Source of the DNA: Streptomyces sp. WMMC500
GTDB taxonomy: Bacteria > Actinomycetota > Actinomycetes > Streptomycetales > Streptomycetaceae
Direction of reading: 5' to 3'
DNA: 64,000 bases
NCBI RefSeq assembly: GCF_027497195.1
Contig: NZ_CP114905.1
Span: 1,798,001 to 1,862,000, forward strand
Shown: positions 23,863-35,803 of the stretch, in pieces
How positions within the stretch are numbered: position 1 is the stretch's first letter
Layout: each line of letters begins with the position of its first letter
Notes under the pieces: generated by a model
What the model saw: the letters and a program-made list of their open reading frames with translations, nothing else
What the model was told of the DNA's origin: nothing
The model's database searches: none
Position numbers and translations under genes: made by a program

Positions 23863-24852
23863 CTTGGCGGACGCCTTCGTGTAGAGGTCGCCGAGGTAGT
23901 ACTCCGCCGGGTCGGGTGCCTCGTCGAGCTGGCCGGTGCCGACGAAGAACTCGGCGAGGTCGTTCAGCCAGTCGCCGACGGTGCCGTCCTCGGTCTTGGC
24001 GACGAGGTCCTTGGTGGCCAGGACCTCCTGGTTGGCGGCGTCGGCCTTGACCTTCTCCTCGTCCAGCTTGAGCATCGCGGCGGTGTCGGCGACGGCCTCG
24101 TCGGGGTTCTCGAAGCGCCAGTCGTTGGCCTCCTGGAGCACGCCGATGACCTTGGTGGACAGCTCGGGGTCGACGCCGGTGCCGGCGACGAAGGCGTTGG
24201 GGAAGAAGCTGTCCTCGAAGTCGCGGGTGCTGGCGACCTCTTCGAGGTCGGGCACCTTGGCCTTGATCTCGTCGATCATCGGGTACCACAGGCCCGCGCC
24301 GTCGATCTGCCCGGAGGAGAAGGCGGAGACGATGGTCGCGGGGTCCATCGGCACCTTCTCCACGTCGTCGATGGACATGCCCTCCTCCTGGAGCGCGAGG
24401 TTGAGCGCCATGTCGCCGGAGGTGCCCTCGGGGACGCCGACCTTCTTGCCCTTCAGGCCGGCGAGCGAGGAGATGCCGGGCTGGGCGATGACGCGGTCGG
24501 CGTAGCCGAGGGTGTTGACGGCGATGACGTCGGCCTTGCCGGAGGCGGGCAGCCACATGGCGCCTGGGCCGATGTAGCCGAAGTCCAGGTCGCCGGCGCC
24601 GAGGGCCTGGATCTGGATGGGGCCGTTGTTGAAGACGGATATCTCGGCGTCGAGACCGGCCTTCTTCCACAGGCCCTGCTTCTCGGCGATCGCGAGGAGG
24701 CTCGCGCCGTTGTAGTCGTTGATGTAGCCGAAGCGGACGGTGGAGGCGTCCGCCCCGCCACCGCCGCCGCCGTCGTCGGAGCAGGCGGCTACCGGAAGTG
24801 AGATGAGCGCTACCGTGAGTGAGAGGGCGAGGGTACGACGGGTCGCACGCAT
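23845..24852 (-). CDS. ABC transporter substrate-binding lipoprotein (NitT/TauT, SsuA-like)
   Basis: A 335-residue lipoprotein with lipobox LPVAAC followed by an Asp/Gly-rich linker. The binding fold opens with STVRFGYINDYNGASLLAIAEKQGLWKKAGL and contains LAGLKGKKVGVPEGTSGDMALNLAL and DGAGLWYPMIDEI, the pattern of NMT1/SsuA-type periplasmic proteins that bind sulfonates, nitrate, taurine or pyrimidines. It follows the ATPase gene by 102 bp. The C-terminus is odd: after LYTKASAK the last residues (SASRS) and the stop codon appear to come from the right end of the TnpB element, so the native tail may have been replaced. Confidence 0.87.
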   Translation of the reverse strand: MRATRRTLALSLTVALISLPVAACSDDGGGGGGADASTVRFGYINDYNGASLLAIAEKQGLWKKAGLDAEISVFNNGPIQIQALGAGDLDFGYIGPGAMWLPASGKADVIAVNTLGYADRVIAQPGISSLAGLKGKKVGVPEGTSGDMALNLALQEEGMSIDDVEKVPMDPATIVSAFSSGQIDGAGLWYPMIDEIKAKVPDLEEVASTRDFEDSFFPNAFVAGTGVDPELSTKVIGVLQEANDWRFENPDEAVADTAAMLKLDEEKVKADAANQEVLATKDLVAKTEDGTVGDWLNDLAEFFVGTGQLDEAPDPAEYYLGDLYTKASAKSASRS

Positions 24853-24906
24853 GGCGGAGGGGTCCTTTCGGGTGTGCTGAGCGGTGCCGAAGTCTGCGGG
24901 GATCCA

Positions 24907-24954
24907 GGGGCGTTCGGGGGTGCGGGGGTACGGGGGTACGGGGGGGGTACGGGG
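24907..24954 (+). repeat. G-run tract between ATPase and binding-protein genes
   Basis: Six runs of four to eight G on the + strand (24907-24910, 24916-24920, 24924-24928, 24932-24936, 24940-24947, 24951-24954), in part as GGGGGTAC repeats, sit just downstream of the ATPase stop in the operon. They fit a G-quadruplex motif on the template strand. Confidence 0.55.
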
Positions 24955-25743
24955 TCAGGCCGCGGCCGGGGCGGTGCCCTGGTGGTAGACGGAGTGCCAG
25001 ACCTCGTTGCGTATCCGGCCGAACTCGGGTGACAGCCGGATCTCCTCGGTACGGGGGTAGGGCAGCGCGACGTCGACGATCCGGTGGATGCGCCCGGGGC
25101 GGGCGGCCATCACCACCACCCGGCTGGCCAGGTAGACCGCCTCGTCGACGTCGTGGGTGATGAACATGACGGTGCGCTTGTCCTGGCTCCAGGTGTCCAG
25201 GAGCTGGTCCTGCAACTGCACCCGGGTCAGCGCGTCCAGGGCCCCGAACGGCTCGTCCATCAGCAGCACCTGCGGGTTGACCGCGTACGCGCGGGCGATG
25301 GCGCAGCGCTGCTTCATGCCGCCGGACAGCGTCTTGGGCAGCGCGTCGGCGAAGTCGGTGAGGCCGACCAGCTCGATGGCGCTGTCGGCCCGCTTCCTGC
25401 GCTCGTCCGCCGGCAGGCCGGCGAGCCGCAGCCCGAACTCGACGTTCCGGCGCACCGTCAGCCAGGGGAAGAGCGCGTACTGCTGGAAGATCACGCCGCG
25501 TTCGGGGCCCGGCCCGGTGACGGGGCTGCCGTCGACCAGGACGTCGCCCGAGGTGGGCTCGGCGAGCCCGGCGGCCATGTTGAGCAGCGTGCTCTTGCCG
25601 CAGCCGGAGGGGCCGACGACGGTGACGAACTCGCGGTCGGCGATGTCCAGGGACACCCCGTCGAGGGCGGTGAAGTCGGTGCCCTTCATCGGGAAGGTCT
25701 TCACGACGTCCCGGAAGGAGATTTTCTCGGTTGTCTCGGTCAT
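24955..25743 (-). CDS. ABC transporter ATP-binding protein (NitT/TauT family)
   Basis: A 262-residue ATPase energising the adjacent permease. Walker [13 protein letters not shown]-loop [11 protein letters not shown], signature LSGGMKQR, Walker [13 protein letters not shown] and switch His in [10 protein letters not shown] are all present. [14 protein letters not shown] after the Q-loop is characteristic of nitrate/sulfonate/taurine importers. The ATG overlaps the permease stop (ATGA). It belongs to the ROK-permease-ATPase-binding protein operon. Confidence 0.95.
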   Translation of the reverse strand: MTETTEKISFRDVVKTFPMKGTDFTALDGVSLDIADREFVTVVGPSGCGKSTLLNMAAGLAEPTSGDVLVDGSPVTGPGPERGVIFQQYALFPWLTVRRNVEFGLRLAGLPADERRKRADSAIELVGLTDFADALPKTLSGGMKQRCAIARAYAVNPQVLLMDEPFGALDALTRVQLQDQLLDTWSQDKRTVMFITHDVDEAVYLASRVVVMAARPGRIHRIVDVALPYPRTEEIRLSPEFGRIRNEVWHSVYHQGTAPAAA

Positions 25744-26552
25744 CGCCGCTCCTGCCAGCCGGTGAGACGCCGCTCGGCGAGCAGCAGCAGCCGGTCCATG
25801 ACCAGGCCGAGCACGCCGATGGTGATGAGTCCCACGAAGATGGTGTCGAGGTCGTAGTAGGTCTGTGCGTACTGCATGCGGAAGCCCAGGCCCTCCTGGG
25901 CGGCGATCAGCTCCGCCGCCACCACGGTGGCCCAGGCGGCGCCGAGGCCGATGCGCATGCCGACGAGGATGAACGGGGTCGACGCCGGGATGACGACCTT
26001 CAGGAAGATGACGCGGTCGGAGGCGCCGAGGACCCGGGCGGCGTTGATGAGGGTGCGGTCGACGTCGACCACGCCCTGGAAGGCGGCGACGACGCAGGAC
26101 AGGAACGCCGCCAGGAAGATGACGAAGACCTTCGGGGTCTCGCCGATGCCCATCAGCACGATCGCCAGCGGGATGAGCGCCAGCGGCGGGATGGTGCGGA
26201 AGAACTGGACGTACGGCTCCAGCAGCCCGCGGGCCGTGGGATACCAGCCCATGAGGAAGCCGACGGGGATCGCCAGCGCGGTGCCGAGCGCGAAGCCGGT
26301 GAAGACGCGGCGCAGGCTGGCGAGCAGGTCGTCGGCGAGGGTGCCGTCGGAGATCAGGTCGCCGGCCTTCTGCGCCACGGCGAGCGGCCCCGGCAGGCTC
26401 TCGACGTTGAGCGCGGCCAGCACCGCCCAGACGGCCACGCCCGTGGCCAGGGCGATGACGTTCAGGACGAGGGAGCGGACCTGGCCGCGCCGCTCGGTGC
26501 GGCGCGCACGCGGCTGGGCGGCCCGCTTGCGGGGTGTGGTGATCACGGCCAT
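25740..26552 (-). CDS. ABC transporter permease (NitT/TauT family)
   Basis: A 270-residue integral membrane subunit with about six segments. [29 protein letters not shown] and the EAA-type coupling loop [21 protein letters not shown] are typical of sulfonate/nitrate/taurine permeases. The ATG at 26552 is preferred over the GTG at 26558 because GAGG lies five bases upstream. It begins 17 bp after the ROK regulator stop and overlaps the ATPase start, so the four genes form one operon. Confidence 0.93.
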   Translation of the reverse strand: MAVITTPRKRAAQPRARRTERRGQVRSLVLNVIALATGVAVWAVLAALNVESLPGPLAVAQKAGDLISDGTLADDLLASLRRVFTGFALGTALAIPVGFLMGWYPTARGLLEPYVQFFRTIPPLALIPLAIVLMGIGETPKVFVIFLAAFLSCVVAAFQGVVDVDRTLINAARVLGASDRVIFLKVVIPASTPFILVGMRIGLGAAWATVVAAELIAAQEGLGFRMQYAQTYYDLDTIFVGLITIGVLGLVMDRLLLLAERRLTGWQERR

Positions 26553-26568
26553 ACGCACCTCGTTCGTT

Positions 26569-27768
26569 TCACGCGTCGCACGCGTCGTCCTCGGGATCGG
26601 TTTCTGCGGGGTAGTGGGACAGGAGCGGGGATTCGTGCAGCACCAGCGCGATGGCGCCGAGCGCGCCGCCGGTGGCGCCGAGGGTCGCGGGGCGCAGCAC
26701 CACGCGGTCGCGGGAGGCGGGCATGATGTGCGCGCCGAGCGCCTTCTCGACGGGGCCGGTGAGCGCCTCGCCGGTGCGGGCGAGTTCGCCGCCGATGACG
26801 ATCACGCCGGGGCCGATCGCGTTGCAGACGGCGGCGAGCACGGTGCCGATGTGGGCGCCGGCGACGGCGAGGACGGCGCGGGCCGCGGCGTCGCCCGCGG
26901 ACAGCGCGGCGGTGAAGGCGGCGAGGTCGCCGGCGCGTCCGCCCGCGGCGCGGTAGGCGTCGAGTACGGCGCCGACGGAGGCCACGGTCTCCAGACAGCC
27001 GGTGCCGCCGCACTCGCAGGGTGCGCCGGCCGGTACGGCGGTGACGTGGCCGAGTTCGCCGGAGAGCCCGAAGGCGCCGCGGTGCAGCGAGCCGCCGACG
27101 ACGAGGCCGCCGCCGACGCCGTGCGAGACCCGCAGGTAGAGCACGTCGGCGTCGTCGGCGGCGGCGCCCCAGGTGGCTTCGGCGAGCGCGGCGAGGCGGG
27201 TGTTGTTGTCGAGCAGTACGGGCACGCCGAAGCTCTTGCGCAGCAGGTCGGAGAGTACGTCGAGGCGCCTGTCGCCGGCGGTGAGGTCGCCGGGGGCGCC
27301 GATGGGGCCGACGACGCCGACGCCGACGGCGTCGAGTGCGCCGAGGCGCAGCGCGCCGCCGGTGAGGGTGCCGACGAGCCGTTCGGCGAGCCGTACGCGC
27401 TCCTCCCACGCCAGGTCGGGGGCGTGCTGCTCGCTGGCGGTGCCGACGATCTCGTGGGCGACGTTGACGGCCGCGACGTGGACGGCGCGGCGGGCGAAGT
27501 CGATGCCGAGTGCCTGCCCGGCGTCGGGGTTGAGGGACAGCTTCTCCACGGGCCGGCCGCGGCGCCGCTCCTCGGCCAGCGGCACGGCGGCGACGACCGC
27601 GCCGCTGGCGACGAGGTCGCCGACGATGTCGTAGAGCGTGGTGCGGGACAGCCCGCAGCGGGTCCCGAGTTCGCCGCGGCTGAGGGGCCCGTGCTTGCGC
27701 AGCAGGGAGAGCACGAGCTCTTCGTGCTCGCGGCGGAGGCGGGAGAGGGGGCCGGCGGAGGGGTGCAT
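26569..27768 (-). CDS. ROK-family transcriptional repressor
   Basis: A regulator of about 399 residues. The N-terminal winged helix reads [32 protein letters not shown]. The ROK sugar-kinase-like domain has the [25 protein letters not shown] motif split as [13 protein letters not shown], with zinc Cys residues. The ATG at 27768 is preferred over that at 27780 because the latter lies inside the proposed -10 hexamer; translation would then be nearly leaderless. The gene leads the ABC operon and is divergent from a secreted glycosidase, which points to sugar-responsive control of both. Confidence 0.9.
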   Translation of the reverse strand: MHPSAGPLSRLRREHEELVLSLLRKHGPLSRGELGTRCGLSRTTLYDIVGDLVASGAVVAAVPLAEERRRGRPVEKLSLNPDAGQALGIDFARRAVHVAAVNVAHEIVGTASEQHAPDLAWEERVRLAERLVGTLTGGALRLGALDAVGVGVVGPIGAPGDLTAGDRRLDVLSDLLRKSFGVPVLLDNNTRLAALAEATWGAAADDADVLYLRVSHGVGGGLVVGGSLHRGAFGLSGELGHVTAVPAGAPCECGGTGCLETVASVGAVLDAYRAAGGRAGDLAAFTAALSAGDAAARAVLAVAGAHIGTVLAAVCNAIGPGVIVIGGELARTGEALTGPVEKALGAHIMPASRDRVVLRPATLGATGGALGAIALVLHESPLLSHYPAETDPEDDACDA

Positions 27769-27772
27769 GGCC

Positions 27773-27990
27773 GACAGCATGGAGACGCCCCGCGTTTTTC
27801 GTCAACAGGTCGGAAAAAAGAAACACAGGGCCGCAAGACTCCCGTCACAAAACTCCGTTGCGGCTGCCGCACGATGGGTCGTGCGTGACCTGCGGCGATG
27901 GCCGGGGGCGCGGACCCGGCCGGGCGCAGGCGCCGACCGGATTATTTTTCCGACCTGTTGACGAAAATCTTCGGGCGTTCGCATGCTGTG
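27773..27990. promoter_or_regulatory. Mirror-image twin promoter/operator region of the ROK locus
   Basis: A 23-bp sequence (TTTTCGTCAACAGGTCGG followed by five A) occurs at 27796-27818 and, inverted and identical, at 27945-27967. On each outward strand it contains TTGACG, followed after exactly 18 bases by CATGCT, with a shared GGGCGT between them. Each arm therefore looks like a promoter whose -35 is embedded in an operator, one facing the ROK-ABC operon and one facing the glycosidase. The 126 bp between the arms hold no gene. Confidence 0.7.
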
Positions 27991-28050
27991 CGCGACGACA
28001 GGTCCCGGGGCCGCCGGCGTGCGCGGCACGACGAGGGAGGACGAGAGAAG

Positions 28051-29409
28051 ATGACCCACTCAGCGAGCGGTTCGTCCATCGGCCGGCGGTCCCTGCTGGC
28101 GGGCGCCGGCTCCGTGGGCGCGGCGGCGGCGCTGGCGCCCGTACCCGCGTCCGCGGCTCCCGGCACGGCGGGCCCGGCCGGCGGCGGGGGCGGCGAGGGC
28201 GGCAACCCGGGGAACTGGCCCGACCCCGAGCCGTACGGCCTGGCCGACACCCGCGCCGACCTCTGGCCCCGCGAGGACAACTCCTTCGTGCTGCCGCTGG
28301 AGTTGCGGCCCCGCGACGAGGAGATCGGCCGGGTCTGGATGCGTGACACCTACGTCAACTGCTTCGACGTCGGCGGCCGTCCGCTGTACGTCGCCACCGG
28401 CACCAGCCGCGTGCCGGGCCTGGAGACCGCGAGCCCGTGGAACGACGGGATCTTCGTGTGGACGGCCCGCTCCCTGCGCGGGCCCTGGCGGCTTGCCGAC
28501 ACCACCGGGATCCGGCCGGGTGCGGAGAAGGGGAAGGTGTGGTCGCCGGAGTTCGCCGGCGAGAACCGGCCGGGGCGCACCGTCGTCGCGCCGTGGCAGG
28601 AGTACTGGCACGACGACATGTTCGGCAAGCGCGCCAACGCCTGGGCGCCGGAGGTGCACTACTTCCGCGGGCGCTGGTACATCGTCGCGTGCATGGGTGA
28701 CCACTCACGGCTGGTCGGCTCGTTCATGCTGGTGAGCGAGGGTGGGGTGGAGGGCCCGTACCGGCTGGTCGAGGGCAGCCTCGACAAGCCCTTCGGCGAC
28801 CCGGTCAGGGGCGGCCCGTCGTTCATCGAGCCCGGCGCGTACCACCACATCGACGGCAGCCTGTACAGCGAGGGCGACGACGCCTGGCTGGTCCTCCACA
28901 ACGACCTGTACGCGAAGTTCCGCGACGACATGGAGGACATCGTCCCGACGACGGCGCTGCCGCGCTTCGCGCAGCAGCGGTACTCCCCCGAGCCGTATCT
29001 GGAGGGCGCGTACGTCTTCCGGCACCGCGGGAAGTACTTCCTGCTGCACGCCGCGTGGAACAGGGCCTCGCTCGATCCGTACGGCAGCACGCGGCACGCG
29101 TACGAGCCGGGCGGCACCGGCCGCGTGCAGTACCAGTACGACGCGGTGGTGGCCGTCGCCGACCGCTTCGAGGGCCCGTACTCCAGGCGCTGGACCGCGG
29201 GCGTGGGCGCCGGGCACAACAACTTCTTCGCCGACGCGGACGGCAGGCTGTGGGCGACGTTCTTCCGCAACCCCAACTTCGGCTACTGGGCGGACCCCGC
29301 CCGCATCGCCGACGCCGCCGTCCCCGGCGTCGTGCGGCTGGAGTGGACCGGCGGCGAGGACGGGCGCATCTACGTGCAGCGCCGCCGGGGGCGTGCGGCC
29401 GGGCACTGA
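28051..29409 (+). CDS. Tat-exported GH43-like five-bladed propeller glycosidase
   Basis: A 452-residue protein. The ATG at 28051 has GGGAGG and GAGAAG upstream. GRRSLLAGAGSVGAAAAL is a Tat-type signal. The propeller motifs are DTYVNCFDVGGRPLYVATG, WAPEVHYFRGRWYIVACMG, EPGAYHHIDG and YLEGAYVFRHRGKYFLLHAAW (candidate acid Glu), in GH43-like order but divergent from the GH43 at 18.6 kb. It is expressed divergently from the ROK regulator through the mirrored operator. Probable exo-glycosidase of the locus; substrate unknown. Confidence 0.82.
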   Translation: MTHSASGSSIGRRSLLAGAGSVGAAAALAPVPASAAPGTAGPAGGGGGEGGNPGNWPDPEPYGLADTRADLWPREDNSFVLPLELRPRDEEIGRVWMRDTYVNCFDVGGRPLYVATGTSRVPGLETASPWNDGIFVWTARSLRGPWRLADTTGIRPGAEKGKVWSPEFAGENRPGRTVVAPWQEYWHDDMFGKRANAWAPEVHYFRGRWYIVACMGDHSRLVGSFMLVSEGGVEGPYRLVEGSLDKPFGDPVRGGPSFIEPGAYHHIDGSLYSEGDDAWLVLHNDLYAKFRDDMEDIVPTTALPRFAQQRYSPEPYLEGAYVFRHRGKYFLLHAAWNRASLDPYGSTRHAYEPGGTGRVQYQYDAVVAVADRFEGPYSRRWTAGVGAGHNNFFADADGRLWATFFRNPNFGYWADPARIADAAVPGVVRLEWTGGEDGRIYVQRRRGRAAGH

Positions 29410-29428
29410 CCGCGCTCCCCCGCTCTCT

Positions 29429-29456
29429 GCGCCCCGGTGGGTGATCGCCGGGGCGC
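29429..29456 (+). terminator. Hairpin terminator after the GH43-like gene
   Basis: A 9-bp stem (GCGCCCCGG/CCGGGGCGC) with a 10-base loop lies 20 bp after the stop codon. Confidence 0.6.
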
Positions 29457-29467
29457 GTCCGGCGCGC

Positions 29468-29500
29468 GGCGGACCGGTGGCAGACTGGCACCGGTCCGCC
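29468..29500 (+). promoter_or_regulatory. 12-bp hairpin abutting the corA ribosome binding site
   Basis: GGCGGACCGGTG (29468-29479) and its exact complement (29489-29500) flank a 9-base loop. The stem ends one base before AAGGAG (29502-29507), the Shine-Dalgarno of corA, so folding could modulate initiation or the element may be a second terminator. Confidence 0.5.
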
Positions 29501-29513
29501 GAAGGAGCCCGCA

Positions 29514-33228
<3,715 letters not shown>

Positions 33229-33243
33229 CACTCCCACCCCACC

Positions 33244-33272
33244 GGGCCGGCCCCTTACGCGGGGGCCGGCCC
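33244..33272 (+). terminator. katG terminator
   Basis: An 11-bp stem (GGGCCGGCCCC/GGGGCCGGCCC) with a 7-base loop, 15 bp after the katG stop. Confidence 0.7.
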
Positions 33273-33354
33273 GCCCCCTTCTCCGGCGCCTTCGACCACC
33301 CCCGCAGCCCTACGATGCACGCCGTATCGCACGCGGTTCGGCCGGTGCGGGGAC

Positions 33355-33383
33355 GAGCCCCGCGGCGGGGGCCCGCGGGGCTC
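33355..33383 (-). terminator. Terminator of the sigma factor operon
   Basis: An 11-bp stem (GAGCCCCGCGG/CCGCGGGGCTC) with a 7-base loop, 22 bp downstream of the stop at 33406 on the minus strand. Confidence 0.65.
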
Positions 33384-33405
33384 TCCGAGGGGCGGCGTGG
33401 GTGTG

Positions 33406-34575
33406 TCAGCGGGGGGTGATCAGGGGGTTCCAGTCCTTGGGGCCGTTGCTGTACCGGGAGCCGGTGAGGGGGATCTTGGTGCGGCCCGTGGTGTCGGTCA
33501 GCACCAGTCGTTCGCCCATGTCCTGCGTGCAGTGGGTTTCCGGCCGGCAGTCCCAGCGCACCAAGCGGTCGCTGTCGGCCCAGGCGAGGATCATGCCCCC
33601 GTTCGACCCACCGACCGGCCGGTTCGTCCGTGCCTCCTTCACAGTCGCTCTCCAGCCGTCCCCCACGGTGTAGTAGCGCCCGTCCGGGGACGGGCCCGAG
33701 GGCGGTGCGTTCAGACCCTCGTACGCGGGGGCCTTCTCGCCCACCCGCCCGTCCAGGTCGTACCAGACCTCCATGGCACCGCCCGGCGGGCTCAGAACCG
33801 CCAGCATCGTGCCGTCCCGGCTCCACCGCACGTCGGCACGGCCGGCCCGGATGAGCGCGTCGTCCCTCTCGACTCCCATCGGAAGGTATTCCTTCCGGCC
33901 CGAGTCGACGTCGACCAGGTAATAGCCGGTCCTCGCATGGGACGTGAAGAGCGCGGGGTCTTCGATCTCCACGTCCGGGTATCCGCTGTACGTGGTCACA
34001 GCCAGCCGCTGTCCGTCCGGCGACCACCGCACCCCGCCCGCCTCGTGCTCCAACGGGATCCACTTCGTCACCTTCCGGGTGGCCAGGTCGAGAATCCCCA
34101 CCCGGGACGCGGGCAGCGTCTTCTCCAGCACGGCGGCCCGCCGCATCCCGGGGGCGACGTCCACCCAGCCCCAACGCGTCTTCTCGTACCGGCCCGTTCC
34201 CGGGTCGTACAGGTTCCAGGTGTAGGTCGTCTGCTCGACCCCGCCCTGCTCCCGGATCGTGCGTTCCGCCTGATAGGCCGACACCGCGACGTCCCCGGCG
34301 GCGATCAGATGGCGCGGCGGCGACTCGTCCGGGTACGCGGACACGTCGTCGGGCACCGCCGGCCCCGAGGAGCCCGACCGCTTGTCGTCCGTCAGCACCG
34401 GCACCGCCACCCCGCCCGCCAGCAGCGCGAAGGCGGCGGTTGCCACCGTCAGCGTGGTCGCCCGGCGCCGGCGGCGCCGGAGGAGGGCCCGCCCCGCCAG
34501 ATCCGGGTCGGCCGGGGGCGGTGTCTCCTCGGCCCATTCGCGGAGTGTCTCCCGCAACGTCTGGTCAGCGCTCAC
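33406..34575 (-). CDS. Membrane-anchored TolB/WD40-like propeller protein, probable sigma-factor partner
   Basis: A 389-residue protein. A cytoplasmic N-terminus of about 35 residues (ETLREWAEETPPP) is followed by an Arg-rich stretch, one membrane helix (TTLTVATAAFALLAGGVAVPVL) and an extracytoplasmic domain with propeller-type repeats (GGVRWSPDGQRLAVTTYS, ADVRWSRDGTMLAVLSPP). The GTG at 34575 overlaps the sigma factor stop (GTGA) and has GGAGG at good distance, so I prefer it to the GTG at 34581. Coupling to the sigma gene suggests an anti-sigma or sensor role, but no zinc anti-sigma motif is seen. Confidence 0.75.
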   Translation of the reverse strand: MSADQTLRETLREWAEETPPPADPDLAGRALLRRRRRRATTLTVATAAFALLAGGVAVPVLTDDKRSGSSGPAVPDDVSAYPDESPPRHLIAAGDVAVSAYQAERTIREQGGVEQTTYTWNLYDPGTGRYEKTRWGWVDVAPGMRRAAVLEKTLPASRVGILDLATRKVTKWIPLEHEAGGVRWSPDGQRLAVTTYSGYPDVEIEDPALFTSHARTGYYLVDVDSGRKEYLPMGVERDDALIRAGRADVRWSRDGTMLAVLSPPGGAMEVWYDLDGRVGEKAPAYEGLNAPPSGPSPDGRYYTVGDGWRATVKEARTNRPVGGSNGGMILAWADSDRLVRWDCRPETHCTQDMGERLVLTDTTGRTKIPLTGSRYSNGPKDWNPLITPR

Positions 34576-35120
34576 TTCCACACCTCCGCGGGCGAGTTGC
34601 CGATGTCGGGGCCGCGGGACGCGGCGCCGGGGTCCAGCTCCGGCACCAGCGCGCGGAGCTTGGCCAGGGCCCGGTGTGTCGTGCCGCGGACCGTGCCCAC
34701 CGAGCAGCCGAGCAGTTCGGCCACCTCACCCTCGGTGCAGTCCTCGAAGTAGCGCAGCACCAGCATGGTGCGCTGACGCCCCGTCAGCCGGCCCAGCGCC
34801 CGGCGCACCTGAATCCTCGTCTCGGCGGCGCCGGTGACGTCCTCGCGCGCGGCGGCGTCGGGGAGTTCGGCCACCGTGGTCTCGCGGCGCGTGCGCAGCA
34901 GCCGCCACACGCTCACCTGCTGCCGGTAGAGCACCTGCCGCACATACGCCTCGGGGTTCTCCAGCCTCCCCCAGCGCCCTGCCGCCCTCGCCAGCGCCGT
35001 CTGCAGCAGGTCCTCCGCGGCGTGGGTGTCGCCGCCGGTCAGGAGGGTCGCCGTGCGCATCAGCACGGGTGAGCGTGCGGCGACGAACTCGCGGAAGCGG
35101 CGCTCTTCCTCATCATCCAT
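34572..35120 (-). CDS. ECF sigma factor, SigE family
   Basis: A 182-residue sigma-70 factor with regions 2 and 4 only. FREFVAARSPVLMRTATLLTGGDTHAAEDLLQTALARAAGRW is region 2 of the actinobacterial SigE (SigE-like, ECF41-distant) family. RRALGRLTGRQRTMLVLRYFEDCTEGEVAELLGCSVGTVRG is region 4 with its helix-turn-helix. The downstream membrane propeller gene is translationally coupled and probably regulates its activity. The promoter upstream is shared with a divergent zinc-ribbon gene. Confidence 0.92.
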   Translation of the reverse strand: MDDEEERRFREFVAARSPVLMRTATLLTGGDTHAAEDLLQTALARAAGRWGRLENPEAYVRQVLYRQQVSVWRLLRTRRETTVAELPDAAAREDVTGAAETRIQVRRALGRLTGRQRTMLVLRYFEDCTEGEVAELLGCSVGTVRGTTHRALAKLRALVPELDPGAASRGPDIGNSPAEVWK

Positions 35121-35246
35121 GGTTCCCCGTGATCGGTCGTCTCCCGGTGGTCCTTCACCTCTTTAGACGCGTGCGCGGTGGCGACCCTATGTCGTGTGCG
35201 GCAAAAGAAGTTCGGTGTGCGTTCGGCGGCTTCCTATCCTGGGCGG

Positions 35247-35783
35247 GTGACCATCGGAGCGCTCGGCTACCGCTACGTCGGGCCGCGGCATCTCCTGCGG
35301 GCGGCGGTCGGCGGTCCCGGCGGGTGGCCCGTCACGTCCACGGCCGGTCTCGACACGCTGGCGGACACCTGCGCTGGCGCGGAGTTCGGGGAGCCGATGA
35401 CGTACGTCGTCGACCTGAACGGCAGTCTGCTGCTGGCCCCCAGGCGCAGCGAGCACGTCGCCTGCGCGCGGGGGGAGAACGTGCTGGCCGCCGGCGAGAT
35501 CACGCTGATCCGTTCGGGCTCCGGATGGCACGTCGAGGAGGTCACGAACCAGTCGACCGGCTACTGCCCGGACCCGTGCTCGTGGCCGGCGGTGAGCGCC
35601 GCTCTGAGAAGGCTCGGCGTACCGCAACCGGCGGGGTTCACCCACGAGTTCGTCTTCCGTCGCTGTCCGCGCTGCCGGGCCACCAATGTCGTGCGGGACG
35701 AGGAGTTCTGGTGCGCGGTGTGCGACGAGCCGCTGCCGCGGACCTGGAACTTCGGCACCGGACCGGCGGCCGGCGCGCCGTGA
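35247..35783 (+). CDS. Uncharacterised protein with C-terminal zinc ribbon
   Basis: A 178-residue soluble protein. The GTG at 35247 (VTIGALGYRYVG) is chosen because the similarity-like sequence begins there; the ribosome binding site is weak. The N-terminal two thirds (YVVDLNGSLLLAPRRSEHVACARG, EEVTNQSTGYCPDPCSW) have no motif I can name. The C-terminus has CPRCRATNVV and WCAVCDEPLP, two CxxC pairs forming a zinc ribbon. It is divergent from the sigma factor, so the two may share regulation. Confidence 0.65.
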   Translation: MTIGALGYRYVGPRHLLRAAVGGPGGWPVTSTAGLDTLADTCAGAEFGEPMTYVVDLNGSLLLAPRRSEHVACARGENVLAAGEITLIRSGSGWHVEEVTNQSTGYCPDPCSWPAVSAALRRLGVPQPAGFTHEFVFRRCPRCRATNVVRDEEFWCAVCDEPLPRTWNFGTGPAAGAP

Positions 35784-35803
35784 GGGGGCGGCCCCGGGGC
35801 GTG

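Noticed and set aside
27983..28054. 23-residue leader ORF (MLCATTG...) whose stop overlaps the GH43-like start (ATGA)
   Set aside because: Its ATG lies inside the proposed -10 hexamer CATGCT, mirrored at the ROK gene, so it would not be transcribed; there is no ribosome binding site.
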